Shown here: positions 1 to 13,400 of the stretch, piece by piece
Position numbering within the stretch: the first letter of the stretch is position 1
How the letters are laid out: each line of letters opens with the position of its first letter
NCBI RefSeq assembly: GCF_965638725.1
Contig: NC_134974.1
Coordinates: 2,564,143 to 2,628,142, forward strand
Direction: 5' to 3'
Length of the DNA stretch: 64,000 nucleotides
DNA from: Aptenodytes patagonicus
Lineage: Eukaryota > Chordata > Aves > Sphenisciformes > Spheniscidae
Translations under genes and position numbers: made by a program
The notes under the pieces: model-generated
What the model saw: the letters and a program-made list of their open reading frames with translations, nothing else
What the model was told of the DNA's origin: nothing
Databases searched by the model: none

Positions 1-1619
1 TGTGACCGTGGGTGTCCCCGTGCTCTGGGACGAGTGTTTGAGCTCATTTCTCATGTGCTTTTTTAAGAAGCTCATTTGTGCAAAGGGAGCAGCGCAGGAC
101 TGATGGGAATCCTCTTCGTTTTGCAGAAAGCATCGTCCCCGCTCCTCTCCCAGGGATGCAGAGACCCTCTGCGCTCCCCTGGCCCAGTTTCTCCAAAAGC
201 CGCTTCGCTCCTTAACCTTCCCTTCGGGATAATCAAGGTGAAAGAGGCAGGGATGTGCTCGGAACACAGGCAAAAACCTCTTTCTTGAAATAAATAATCT
301 CTTTGAGCCTTGTGGCTTGAGCCCAAGCAGGAGAAATGATGGCCAGGAGGGTAAATACACATGGAAATGCTCTGACCTTGCTTGGTGGGGTCAAGGCTGG
401 ATGTTCACTGCCTGAAATTTGATTTTTCTCCCTTTTTTATCCCCCGCGTACTTTATCCCAGGTGTGACTCCCTACTGGGACAGAGGCCAGGTGCATCGTG
501 GGGTCCAGATGGGTAACAGGGGCTGAGCTGAAAGATAAGACAGAGAATTTAGTTTGATCTTACCCCGAAATGAAAACGCTTCTGGTTCCCCACCCAATTA
601 ATCAACCCCTTTAAAAATAACAATGAAAAAATGCTGCATTCACTCAAGTGGAAGCCTTGCATTTTCCTCGGGGGTTTTCACCTGTGGTCTCCGTGGGCTG
701 AGGTTTATTTCTGAGCATCATCCCAAAATGGAGGGGGGGGGGGAACCCACCCTGAATAATTTTTGGCTTTTAAACAGGTTTTTTTTTTTCCAAGACTGTT
801 TTCTGGGAGAGTGAATGCGACTGGTTTGTCTTCTTGAATGTGCTTTTTGGGGGTTTAATTGGGGTGAAGTTGTGATGTGGAGCATCCCAAAACTGTCCTA
901 AGAGTTGAGGGGGTACGTGGCTGGGGGAAGGCTGAGGCAGCACCTAAAAGGTGCCCCAAAATAGGCAAATATTGGAAAAATCTGCACTCTATTATGAAAA
1001 TGGAGCACAGCTCTCCTGTAACCTCCAGAAATGACCCAGCCTGCTGACTTTGAACCACCCATGTTAAACCAGAGGTGAAAAATGTAAACTCTCCTATGCA
1101 GAGCTGTTTGATTTCTGTGTTCCCAGCTGGGAAAACCCGCAGAAGTATTTATTATGAAACTTTAAATAAAATGATTTAAAAACATTCACATTCCTGTGGA
1201 CACTTAAAAAAATTCATGTAGACCGGCATCAAGTTCTTTCCGTAATTTGCCATTAAATTGTTTTAAATCTTTTTATGGTGAGCTGAGAACTGACACGAGA
1301 ACACATACCCATGTGTATTTGCAAAGGCCGTGGAGGATTTAAGTGTGGAGAAACTAAGCCTAAGGGATTATTTTAAGAACGTTAAGGATATTATTTAAAC
1401 TTCAGCTTTTCCAAACCCCACAGGAAAACGTCCCAGAGGAAACCCAGAGAAGAAGGAGGCCCCAGGGTTTCACATTTACTCCAAAACGAGCACTTGGAGT
1501 GTGTCAGAGGCACCTGAGGGGGTAACGCACCACAGAGAGGGGGGCTTCAGCACCCCGAGGGGGGACAATCCTAGACAGGAAGGCACTCAGAGGAGACAAG
1601 AGACACACAAACTACTTAC
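1..1619. other. upstream intergenic or 3' UTR-like sequence, no gene recognised
   Basis: No open frame here resembles a known protein. An AATAAA at 1165-1170 (plus strand) in an AT-rich context could end a plus-strand transcript entering from the left. MLLT11 sits there in mammals, but no MLLT11 coding sequence is present, so this is a guess from gene order. A G-run lies near 730-741 and a T-run near 780-789. Confidence 0.3.
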
Positions 1620-1730
1620 ATACACAAATCTATTTATAGACACAGATCTATCGAAGGGCCGAGGGCTCTGCGAGGCGTGAGGACCAGCCCCGCCGCCTCA
1701 GGGAGGCGCCACCGCCGCCGCCCTTTTATA
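1620..1730 (-). promoter_or_regulatory. candidate leftward TATA promoter and first exon
   Basis: Read on the minus strand, a perfect TATAAAAG box (1723-1730) lies in a CpG-rich context. It is followed about 100 nt downstream by a consensus donor, GTAAGT, just after position 1620. That would give a noncoding first exon of roughly 75 nt, transcribed away from GABPB2. In mammals a minus-strand gene (CDC42SE1) lies on this side of GABPB2, so a divergent partner is plausible. No coding sequence for it is visible in the window. Confidence 0.3.
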
Positions 1731-1739
1731 CTTGGCGCC

Positions 1740-2188
1740 TAAACGCCTCTGCCGGAACTAACTACAGGGGCGCATCATCCTCTTCCGCGGTTAGCGCCAC
1801 CGGTCGCTTCTTCCTGCTATCCTTCCGCTAGAGAAAATACTCCCCTTTTAGAGCTCCCCCGTTCTCGCCGCCCTCCCCCAGGCCTCTGGACGGGGAGGCG
1901 GCCGGGGAAAAGAAGGAGGAATCCGCTAAGCCCGCCCCGTGCCCTCTGCGACAGAGCGAGGGGACGTCCGATCTGCCCTTCCTCCGCCGACGGCGACGGA
2001 CTCTTTTGCTGCCGCTCGAGATATCCTTCCGCCGCCACCTCCCAGCCTCGCTTCCGGGTCGGCCATTTTGTGTGGCCGCGGCGGGAGGGGCGGGAACAGC
2101 CCCGAGGGGGGGGGTGAGGGGGGAGCGAGGGGGGCGGTGCCGCGCGCCGGGAACAGCCGCGTGCCTGGGGGGGGGCCCGAGCCGCCGC
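1740..2188 (+). promoter_or_regulatory. GABPB2: GABPB2 CpG-rich promoter with ETS and YY1 motifs, candidate noncoding exon 1
   Basis: This CpG-dense stretch has four CTTCCG (reverse of CGGAAG) ETS/GABP cores at 1782-1787, 1822-1827, 2026-2031 and 2051-2056. The last is followed at once by GGCCATTTTG (2061-2070), a YY1-type element, forming a common TATA-less ETS-YY1 arrangement. A strong donor, GTGAGT, begins at 2189, so a noncoding first exon could end at 2188. Motifs are seen; promoter activity and the transcription start are inferred. Confidence 0.6.
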
Positions 2189-2199
2189 GTGAGTGGGGC

Positions 2200-2450
2200 T
2201 GAGGGGTGGCGGGGGGGGGAACCCCATGAGAGGAGGGGGGGGAGGCGAGGGGGATCCCCCCTCATGAGGGAGGGGGTTGGCGGGGTGAAAGGGAGACCCC
2301 CCCGTGAGGGAAGGGGTTGGGGGGGGTGAAGGGGGACCCCCTGTGAGGGAGGGGGTTGGAGGGAGCCGCTGTGAGGGGCGGTCTTGGGGGTCTGAGGAGG
2401 GGGGACCCCTGTGAGGGAGCAGTGGCGGGGGCCGGTTTGGAGGGGATGGG
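2200..2450. repeat. G-rich degenerate tandem repeat in GABPB2 intron 1
   Basis: Units of about 45-50 bp built on GTGAGGGA-GGGGTTGG and GGGGACCCCC recur just downstream of the putative exon 1 donor. Each unit carries G-runs of five or more, so quadruplex or R-loop formation is possible on the non-template strand. Open frames across it on both strands are low-complexity shadows. Confidence 0.6.
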
Positions 2451-4119
2451 AACGGGGTGTCCCGTCCCCCCCCGCGGGGGGGTGTTTTGGGGGTCCCGTC
2501 GGGGTGTCCGTATGGGGGCGGCACGGGGGGGAGCAGGAGGGACCCTGAGGGGTGTCCTGGCGCGGGAAGGAGGGTCCCTGCCCCGGGGGAGTGCTGAGAG
2601 GACGGACCCCTCTCGGGGAGAGCCGGGGGGGTCCTCGACCGGGGCAAGGGAAAGGGCCCTCCTGTCCAAGGAGGGGGGGCTCGGGAGTTTTGGGGGGGGT
2701 CTTGAGGCAGGTCTGCAGAGCTAACCCCACACTGGCTGTTCAGAGGGAGGTGGAGGGTTCTTGAGAAGCGTGCTCGTTCCTTTTTCTTCTGAAATGCAGC
2801 GAAGGGGAGGTGGAGGACTTTGTCAACAGTAGTCCAAGCTGCGAATACTGTAAATAACTTAAAAAAGAGAGAGGGAGCCTCAGACTTAAATCCTCCCTGA
2901 AAGCATCCAGCTGGGAAGAGAGTAGGAGTGCAAGGAGAGGCCTCCAAATAATTAATAAGTGACAAAGGTTCAGTTTAATATGAGAAGAGAAACTGATCTG
3001 TTTTAGTAATGATCCAGCTTCTCCTTTTTTTTCCAAACACACCCGGAGTGGTAAACTCCGGTCTCACAAATACGTAAGCTGATGGTTAACTTTGTGAACG
3101 CAGAATTCAGTGCAACTACTCATGCCCGGAAAACATGCAAGTGTTTTCAGCGTGGGCGACGAGAAGGAACATTTAAAAAATACTGTCTGTCCCACAAGAA
3201 ATGCAAAAGGGGGAAAAAAAAAAAACCCAAACTGGAAAGTCCTAAAAGGCAGAGGGGTTGTGGTAGTCAAACACATGCATCGTAAATGCATCAAAGGTCC
3301 TGATTGCAGGGTAAACTCTGAGTAGCTGCTCTGGGCTCTTGACTTCCAAGCCTCAGGTGTTGCACGTAATAACTGCACGCCTGGAAAAAGCTACAAGTTC
3401 AAAATAGTCTTATAAAGTGAGATGCGTTTGCGGAGGGAGGTGATGTGGGCAGTGTATCCTGATGAGATTTAGGGGTGAGGTTTGCTGTTTGGCTTTACTG
3501 ATAGCTGGTTCTATTGGTCACTGAGGACAGGGTGGGATGTTTCTCTTGAAAGAATAAGAAAGAAAGAAAGAAAGAGAGCTTTCCAACTATTTCATAGATC
3601 TGTAATGGAAGAAATTGAAGGAAAAAATCAGTCGAGAGCCTCGGTGCTGTTGGAATCGCTGTTATGCTGGGTGGCACGGTGCCTCTTTGCACAGACATTC
3701 GTTTGTAGCCGCTTGCTGAACGTTGTACATGGGTTAATGGATAGACTTTAAAGTCAGTCTTTGATAAGACTGGCATACCAGTGTAACCCTATCGTTGAGA
3801 AAAATGCTGTAGTTCACTATTGCCATAATTATGCTATGCTTTATGTAGCTTGGAATAGAGACACTGTTGTCTGGTACGTTGAGCACAGCTTTTGGGTTTT
3901 GCTCCTTTTATGACCTTGAACAAGTCACTGGAGGATAAAACCTACCAAGGTTTGTTTTATCCTCTACCAGCAGAGAACAGGGATAGTTCCCCCATGCTTA
4001 GCTGCTAGTGCTGGGGTCAGAGGGAGTGTCTCGGAGATTAAATCATGTTCTTAAAGCGCTTTAAAAATCAAAATGATGTTGTGCAAGGAGCGCGAACAGC
4101 TTTGCCGTTGCTTTTATAG

Positions 4120-4182
4120 GTTCTGCTGTTGGAACTGAATCCACATGGGCAAGTCTTTGTGTCCGTGCAAAGCGCTGTTGAG
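4120..4182 (+). other. GABPB2: possible alternative 5' UTR exon of GABPB2
   Basis: A 63-nt segment is bounded by a pyrimidine-rich acceptor (TTTTATAG) and a good donor (GTAAGC at 4183), about 300 bp before the coding start exon. It has no conserved coding content, so it could only be an untranslated or rarely used exon. The main coding exon most likely begins just after the acceptor near 4447. Needs transcript support; low certainty. Confidence 0.25.
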
Positions 4183-4479
4183 GTAAGCAGGATTTTGCAG
4201 GAGCTCTGGTGGCTTGTGGTGTCTGACCTGGTTGCTGACCCTGTGTGCTGCCTTCTCTTGATGTTTCAGGGCACGGGACTGAAAAATACGATGAATATTT
4301 ATGCCTCTTTATTGGTCGTGTTGGGCCTAGTTCTGTATGGGAAGACAGTGTCTCCAGATGGGCCGTAGTTGTACAGCGCTTTTAAAATGTCTCTGCCTCA
4401 CTGCTTTTTGTTTGTTTTCCATTTCTTGCTCCCACCTTTTAAAGCAGCTTTCGGCAAATACTTGTTCCCATGTATAAAG

Positions 4480-7400
4480 ATGTCCTTAGTGGACCTAGGG
4501 AAGAGGTTGCTAGAAGCAGCTCGCAAAGGCGAAGATGACGAAGTGCGAAAGCTGATGGCAAGCGGTGCTCCCTTCACCACTGACTGGGTACGTCGGAGGA
4601 ATAGGCGTTGGTTTTCTGTGTGAAACAGGTTGCGTGTGTGTTCTTTAGGGCTGGACCTGAAGGATACAAACGGAAATTGGAGCAGTAAAACCAGAGTGTG
4701 GATTGGCAGAAAATGCATCTCTGGATTTCTGTGGCGCAGCAGATTCCAGATGAAGCACTTTAAAAACCAAGACCTTCCTCAGGCAAAGATGGAATTGATA
4801 TTTGTGTAAAGATTGATCTCTGCTTAATGCACGAGAGCACAATCATAAGTACCGTGCTGTCCCGGACAGCAACGTATATAGGGTTCGATGCTTTAAGAAG
4901 TGCAGTTCTCAACAGCTGAGATAAATGGTGAGTCAAGTCAAATTGGAAGAACTGTTAAATCTCTCAGCGATAGGAAGTTCTTTCAAGAATGCTTCATTTA
5001 ATTGTTTAAACTCTCTCAATCAAGAAACTCATCTTTGTGGTTTTTTTTTTTTTCCCTTAAAAAACCAAAACCCTGAAAATAAACCAGCCCATCCTGGGTT
5101 GGAAAGGAAATAAAAGCTTTAATGAAACTGAAGAATAACAGTTGGATAAACAGGGAACCAGAGTATAATGAACAAGCCATCGGTAGCCATTTTCCATCAC
5201 CAATTGTCTTCATTTCCTGACTTACCAGTCTGTTCATTCATAGTTTTGTGAGATGGAGGAATTAACCGTATCGAGAGGAGCAGAGCTTAGTCATATTGTA
5301 ATACTGCCCTTTTCTAAACAGCGGTGAAATGATCTGTCATGATATGGAAATGGCAGAGCTGTTCCACTGTGGTTTGGACAAGAAGCAGAGTGGTGCTCAG
5401 GGGATAAATTAGTGGCACAGTGGAGAAAGTAAAGCATATTTGATCTTCAAGTTATCAGATAACATAAAGATCCCTAAAAAGTTTAATGTTTATCAGGAAA
5501 ATTATTGGTTGTGCAGCCCCCTTTTTCTGAGTGGAGGAAAAAAAAGGTTAAATTAATTTCTTCCAGAAGCTTTGTCATTCCAATTACTGCCGGACATACA
5601 CATGGCGATTACTGTGCCTGTCCTCTCTTGCTGTGAACTGACAGCAGCTCTTCTAAATTAACACGCAGCTTGGGACGTCGCCTCTTCACCTCGCTGCCCA
5701 GTACGGCCACTATTCGACAGCAGAAGTGCTGCTTCGAGCTGGCGTTAGCAGAGATGCCCGAACAAAAGTGGACCGGACGCCACTACACATGGCTGCGGCT
5801 GACGGACACACTCATATTGTAGAACTGCTAATTAGGGTAAGTACAGTAGATTAGGTATCACTTTAAGGCTGGTCTAAATGGTCCTTGGAGTTAAGTGTTG
5901 ATGTCCCTGTTTAAATGCTAGCGCAGGCACCGCCTTTAAGACATTGAGAGAAGGCAGCGTCCAGACAGGTACCGCTTATTTCTTTCAGAACGGGGCTGAT
6001 GTAAATGCCAAGGACATGCTGAAAATGACCGCTTTGCACTGGGCGACAGAGCACAACCACCGGGACGTTGTAGAGCTGCTCATCAAATACGGAGCTGATG
6101 TCCATGCTTTCAGCAAGTTTGATAAATCAGCTTTTGATATTGCTTTGGACAAGAACAATCCAGAGACTCTGGTAATGCTACAGGTAGGTTGAGGAAGGAG
6201 AAGCTTGTTGGTCATTCTCTGACCCACAGCTGTATCTGCGCTAGAGTGAGAGGGATCCTGTCGTGTCTGTTGGGGCCGTTTTCTGTTCGCAGAGAGAACT
6301 AGAAATACGGAGGTGCATGAGGTTTGTATTATTTCTAGATCGACCGGTGTGTGCCTGCTAGGACTCAGTGGGTGATGGGGTTTTATTGCCATGCATCTTG
6401 CGCGGTTGTAGCGTAAGTTGCCAAGCTGAGGTGGCAGTTTTGTCACAGCTTTTGCACTGGTGTCCCTGACGTGCTGCAGAGAGAAATAATCTGCCTCTCA
6501 AATGTTTCAAGGATGCTGAATACCACAGAAAGCGTGACGAATGTATGCCTGACCCCACTCTCTTTCCTAGGAAGCAATGCAGAACCAGGTGAACACTCAT
6601 CCAGAGAGAACGGATCCCATCACCAACACTGTGACTCTCACCTCGCCATTTATTCTTGCACCAGGGGAAGTTCTCAATCTCGCTAGTCTCGTCTCTTCAG
6701 CAAATGCCAAAACAACCTCAGGTAGGGTTTTATGTGACCTTGAGTGGGAGTGTCTTGAAAAAAGTTCCTAAGACTGCTTACCAGTAGGGGGCAGATGGTC
6801 ATTTAGTAGAGGAAAAATGAAATACAGCCAAACACACCCAACTACTGCTTCCTGCCCCAGAATATTTTTGCCGTCGAAGGTAACAGAGCAGATTTCTAGC
6901 TGATGTAAATAAAGGTGGTTCTGCTGGAAGTGGCAAAGCTCTGCTGAGCTCGGCTGTGGGTCTGCTCCGGGTCTGTTACAAGCAACAGAGCTTGAGAAAA
7001 TGGATTTGGCTGATTGCAGCAGAGGACTAATGAGAATTATTGCCTGTGCCAAATCCTGAGCACTGCAGAGCGGTTGGGGAATGGTTTGCTTTGTTCTTTA
7101 CTGGCTTCAAGCGTTGAATTAATGTTTTGCTATATATAAATGTTGAGTAAGGAAACTGCAGAATAAGCAGGTCTGTTGGGTATGTAGCTTAGTCCTTATT
7201 TCTTCTGTCCCACATGTTAGATGGAAATAATTAGGTTCCTCATTGTTCTGTGAGCCTTATTTTGGTGGGGAAAACACTTTTAACTTAAGGCTGAGTGCGA
7301 ATTCTTTTTGTGTAATTCCAATTTTCATAATAACTCTTAAAGTGAATTTTCTGTATTTGGGAAATCCAAACCATTGTTTCTTTTCAGTCTCAAGGAGGCT

Positions 7401-10400
7401 ACTAAATGCAAGTGTTGTGAAGCTATTTGGCCTCATCCTGCAAACACTTCTGCATGTGAGTAATTCTTTGGTTAGTGGGACTGTTCACATGCGTGAATGT
7501 TTGCTTATTAGCTAGAGAGTGCTTTTAAAATCCCCGATACTGATGTTCTGCGGTCCCACCCAGACCTCTCTGCCTGTGCCTGGCCACAGCGACTTCAGCA
7601 ACGCTCCAGACTTGCTCTCAAAGCTTTTGGGGCTGCTCGCAGCTTTGAGGCACTGACAAATCCTAATTTAGAAGGGGAAGAATGACCGAAAATGTTCCTG
7701 TTCCACCTGTGAGGAAACTGCAGTGTGACTGGTGCACAATGTCTTCGGTCAAGGATATTCCAGAAACTCAAAGGGGCATAAAACTTGGGATTTTTGTACC
7801 CCGGGAGATGCTCTGGCCACGGTCAGTGTCACTGTCTCTGCAGACGGATCTGGCTCTGCCTGGAAGCCAGGTAGGAGTCAGAGAGGCCAACGCCCTGCTG
7901 AAAGGCTGTTAGTTGAAATCATTCTTCTTTTTGTATCGCCTCCATCCCTTTGATGTGGAAATCAGTCCTGTCCTCTCTCTGCCTTTGTTTTGCTGGGCTA
8001 AGCAAGCCGGTCACCCCGAGTCCCTTGAATCGCCCGTGGCGTGTGGGTGAGCGGCCGCAGGCAGCGCTCCAGCTGCGCTCTTGGCACTGGCCTCGTAAAT
8101 CCCCATCTCTCACCGCACCTCTCCTCACGTATCCTGCAATGTAATCACCTTTTTCAGTGCCACAACACGGCGGTGGCTTATTGTCCACGTGTGACTGGAC
8201 TAAAATACCCTGGGTTTTTCCCCCCACGACACTTCAAGCACCGGTAATAGCCGGTCAGCGTGAAAATAGCCAGTGTCTCCTGAGTTTTTTTTCTCATTTC
8301 CCACAAGAGGGCATCAGCGACTGCACCTTCGTTATAACAAAAATCTCTTATTTAACACTTACAGCTAATAATTGTTCGTGTCTCTCTTAAATTCCCTATG
8401 TCTTCTTCTGAAGAAATCTGGTCACAAGCTGCTGAAAACAGTCACTAGGCCTGTGGTATTTTCACATGCCTAGCCCACAGCCTTCTGAAAGTATCGTTCT
8501 TTGAAAATGAGTCCCTCGATAACCTTTGTAAAATCAGGAGCCGGTGAGAAAGAGAGAAAATAGGTTGCAAGGGTTAAGGCTGGGGAACTTTGGATGAACT
8601 TCCCTTTGTATGCTTATAATCTATTTATCTACGCTGGCAATGAGGTACAGGATCTCTTTTTTTTTTTTTTTTTTTTAAAGAGGACTTGTGAGTTATATGC
8701 ACTGAGTTTGCGCCCGTTTAGTTAATTTCCTGTTCCATTCTTATTAAGTCTGCCTTTGAATAGGAATTACTATGGTCAATTGGAGGAAGAAACATTGTTT
8801 TTTTGAACCCAGAAGACTTGTTTATCTCATTCAAATCAATACCCCGTTGCAGTAACCGTGGCCTTTCCGTTACTGAACCTGAGAGGGGAGGAAGAAAGGA
8901 CCTGTGTGCCCAGTACATTGAAATCAAGTGATATACGTAGCCAATTTCTGCGTTTGAGCAAAAGGCTGTTAACTGACTTGTGCTAAAACGTTTGGTCTAT
9001 GAAGTAATGCTGAAGACTGAACTTGGAGACTTTCCCAACTGAGGAAGAACTTGGGTGCTGTAATTTACTCATAATAGCAAATGAGTTTAATATCATCTTT
9101 AGGTTTTGCAATTTTTGAAAGTTCCAGTACGACACGAAGCCAAGTAATTACGTGCGTAGCAACCGCTCTGCACAACATTACAGCAGTCAGACTCCAGCAC
9201 GTCTGTGAGTGTCATCAGGCAGCGTGGCTGCATCTTGAAAAGCCGTCCACGTCTCCAGATCGAAGCTCGGCATGCCAAGTAGCCCGGCAGACAGCCTGCC
9301 TTTCTCTAGTTCTTACAATAAAGCTGGAGCAAATCGGTTCACGTTTGCTGTTCTTTTTGTTACGCGATTCAGAAATAACTTAATGAAATATTTGCTTTCG
9401 ATTCAATTAAAATTATCATAAAATATTCGGAGTGGGTACAGTCTGCCCTAAAGTAGCATCAAAGCCCTTTTTACAGTTAGTAGAGGCACCTCTCATGAAA
9501 AATGATCTGTACCACCTCCCTTTATTGACCATTGGGAGCCCAGAAAATACTTCATACCTGGTGTCGTCATCTCTAGATGACAAAACTGTTGCATTCTGTA
9601 TTCACTGTTTAGATATGGCAGGTCCTGACAATCCTTCAGTTTGCCCTCATCTTTCCCAACCAGGTGACTCGCATGTCTCGACGGTGCAGTTTTCCAATTC
9701 AACGACCTCCGTGCTTGCCACGCTTGCGGCCCTCGCTGAAGTATCGGCACCGCTTTCCAACTCAAACAGAGACACAGGTAGGGGCAACGGGTCGGATGCT
9801 GATCCAAATTTGTGTAGTTCTAGCGAGTATCTTGCGAGGAAATTGAAGGAAATTTGGGATGTGGAAGTGAATTTGCCTTCTTTCAGAGTAAGGGAGAGGT
9901 GATGATAAATACTTGTGAAGCAGTGGGTTAATTTTGTTTATTTATTTAATCCCAGTTCAAACTTAATTAAAAAAACAGCAACTGTTACCCATAGAAGTAA
10001 CTTAATTTTTATTAACCAGCATGTCTGACCCTGACATCACAGTACGTTGCTCTTGATGTGCTTTAACAGTTACATAAAAAAGAAAAAAAAAACCCAAACC
10101 CAGCGCACCAGAACATGGGTTTACTTTAACATATAAACGTAGATAAATATTTGTTTAAGAAGGAAATTGTCTGAAATGTTTTCTGTCCCCAGTTTGCTGT
10201 AACATGTTGGTAGTCAACAAATGTTTTGAGTCTCTTGAGGCTCTGGTAACTTTTTCTTATGGAAAGGATTGGGCGTTTTTTGTGTTTGCGTTGTTTTTAT
10301 GATCTTTTATGGTATGTTTGTAGAGTGTAATGTTTGACCTTTAATTAACTTCACATTTAGAAATTTGATAAAGTTTATATAACCCTTTCACCTTGGAATT

Positions 10401-13400
10401 CATTTATTTTCCCCAAAGCTAAGCGTTTTTCCTAGAATCTAGAGACGAGCAATTTGACTTCTTTAAGCTGCCGGTGCCACACCGCTGATTCCTTGACCTG
10501 TGGTGCTCGAGTGTTTTCCTCTTTGGCACCCAGACCGTGTGTGGCAGGTCAGATCCCCTCTGTTTCCTGCGCTTGCAGCGTACGCTGGGAGCAGGATGCA
10601 GCCGAGGGTTTGCGATCCTGATTATTTGTGCGAGCCGTAAGTCACACAAAAAGTGTCCCAGGGAGTTGAACCGGTCTGCGGTCATCCGGCCAAACTAAAC
10701 AGCCTCCTCATGGTTGCTTTGGCCGTGCTGGTGTGGACGGGGCTCTTGAGGCATGAGGGGTTTTTTGCGTGTGGTTTGTCTTCGTTAGAGCTGGGGGAAG
10801 GGTCATGGAAGGAAGCTTTGCAGAGCCGGGTCTGCTTAACAGCTGCCTCCAGCTCCAGGCTTTTTAATTTGATTAATATGCTTGTGTGCTAGTACTTACT
10901 AATTTACACAAAAATGCTGATTTTACGCTAGAAGACTTGTTTTCTTTCCCCTACTAAGGCTTACTCTGTTTCCAGATTGTTTTTCATAAGAAGGCATCCC
11001 AGGAGTCTCAAGCTGCTTACTTGAGCTTTTTCACTAGACTTCAGTTTCTATTCAAGGAAGAGAGAAGGAAACGCTGACTTTTTTTTTGGCACTTTACTTT
11101 ATTTCTCAAGGTAAGACGGAGGAAATAGTGGAAGCAAATTCTGTCGATTCTGCCATACAACAAGTGGTTGGCAGCGGAGGGCAGCGCGTCATCGCCATTG
11201 TAACAGACGGAGTTCCCCTGGGCCAGCTGCAAACAGCCATCCCCACCAGCGGCCTCAGCCAGCCCTTCATCCTAACCATGCAAGATGGGCAGCAAGGTAA
11301 GGAGGAGCTGAACTCGGAAGGCAGCGCTGAGGATTAACTTCAAAAAGGAAAAAAATAACTGCTGCCTGTGAAGCCTGTCGAGCCCCGCAGGGCAGGCGGC
11401 TGGTGTGACCTGGCTTGTCGGCGCTGTGGTGTAACGGATCCGTGCCTGACCGCTGGGCTCCAGGAGGGGTTAAAATGTCTGTGTGACTTATGTCAGCGGG
11501 AAAGCTTGCCAGCGACTTGTTTGTAGCTTAATACACATTCACGGTGCTACGCTTTAATATTTTGGTCTTTGCGTTAAAACCAAACACCTTTGGTAGAAGG
11601 TTGCAGGAGGAGAAATGCCAAGTTAGCTGTTGTCTCTTTGGCAGCCGGGCAAAGACGATTCCTTTATCTCCTGGTGAACTTCCTGGTCTGGGAGTAAATC
11701 ACTTGGCCGATGAAACTGCAGCCTGTTACCTTTAGCAATCGCTCCATCGTTCTTGTAAAACTTAGTATTAGATCATTAATATCAGCTTAAATACACCTTT
11801 TCCTCCCATAACTCCGTTATATCGCCTAGGGCAATACAATCTATCAATTTTACAAGGCAAAAGTAAATCGCGTTCGGTAAAGCTCCAGAGCACTCGTACA
11901 GTGAATTTTTGTTTCCTCAAGGGCTGTAATTCATCAGCCTTGTCTGCTACTGACAGTTCTTTAGGCATGTCCTAGGTTTATTCGATTATTTGGATTAACG
12001 TTGGTGCAGAAAAAGAGGATTAGGAAGCAGAGCAGCTCTCCTGTAACACGCATGCAGTGTTACAATGTGAGATAGGTTACATCAATTCTGTTTACGGACT
12101 TCACGAGTGAAAAGCAATTTTCTAAAGCTGTTAATTATTCAGAATTATTTACCAAATTACTACAAATAATCCTGGCTTGTAACCCACTCTTGGACTAAGG
12201 AAGACAAAGGGAGAACTGTTTAGGTAGAGCTACCTTCAGTAGCTCACGTGGTGTGTTTCTCCTCCTTGGTTGGACGAATTCTTGCTACTGGCTTCCCGAA
12301 GTGAAAACCCATGTTTGCAGATTTAAAATGTGTTTATTCTCTGGAGTATTTGCAGCTCTTGCATGCGCTTAAAGCTGATTCGGAGCTTAGCCACTGGGAC
12401 TGTCTGTACTGGGAATTTTCGAGAAGAGCTTTCTATTCCTCTTGCTTAGCCTGTCTTGGCTATTAATTGCATTACTGAGGCATCAGAATGATAGTTTTTT
12501 ACCTCGCATGTTTTCTAAGATGCAAATCTTTGACTTCAGAGTCTGTCAGCCCCGTTGTGGTGAAATTCTCAAGTATTTCAGAAACCTGAATAAAGGAAAC
12601 TGGAAACCCAGTCCAGAGTTTCTCTCCTCTCCGGGAAGACTTCGGCATTGCCGATCCACAGGTCTCCTCTTTTTCTCCAGAACCACGCTGATGCACTGAC
12701 TTCAGAGAAGTCTTTCGGGAAACATCTGTGCAAAAGCATGTCTCACACTGTATGATTTGTCGCCTTTTTAATTTTCCAGTTTTAACTGTACCTGCTGGTC
12801 AGGTTGCAGAAGAGACTGTTATTGAAGACAGAGATGACGCAGAAGAGGAAGAAAAGCCACTGGCCAAGAAGCAAAAAGTGGAACAAAACATAGATGACTC
12901 GAAGGAAGACAAGGTAGATACTCCTGCTTGTAACTTTGATAGCCGCCGTCTCCTGCGTGTTTCTCTGCTGTGCTGAGGATGTCGGGCTCCCGGTCTGCCA
13001 AAGCCACCTCAGAATAGAAACGAGCTGCGCCCTGCTCGGCTGAGCCCGGGGATGTCTCTGTAACAAACTCTGCTGGGTGGTTCTCTGCTCTTCCCGCACA
13101 TGCTCCTGCGTTAGCAATGAACACGCAAGCGGCTGGGAGGAGCGGTGCTCAGTCGGGTATAGGTAGGAGGAAAAGAGCTAGCTAAATCACTTGTTGCCGT
13201 TTTGCCTATGCTGAAGCTGTAGCTCAGGGTTTTTAGATGAATCGTGGTCGTTTACTGAGATTATTTAGGATTTCCTGTAGAAGCACAACGCGTGGGCTGG
13301 GTGTAAGCCAAGTCTCAGCTCTTCATAAAGCAGCAGGAACGACTCTCCCATCACTCTGTTGGGGAAGAAGAACGTTCTTCTCGATTGCCTCTCAACTTTT

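Noticed and set aside
1817-2965. 382-codon Pro-rich minus-strand frame
   Set aside because: It is antisense to the GABPB2 CpG promoter and its G-rich repeat. Composition explains the openness, and no domain is visible.
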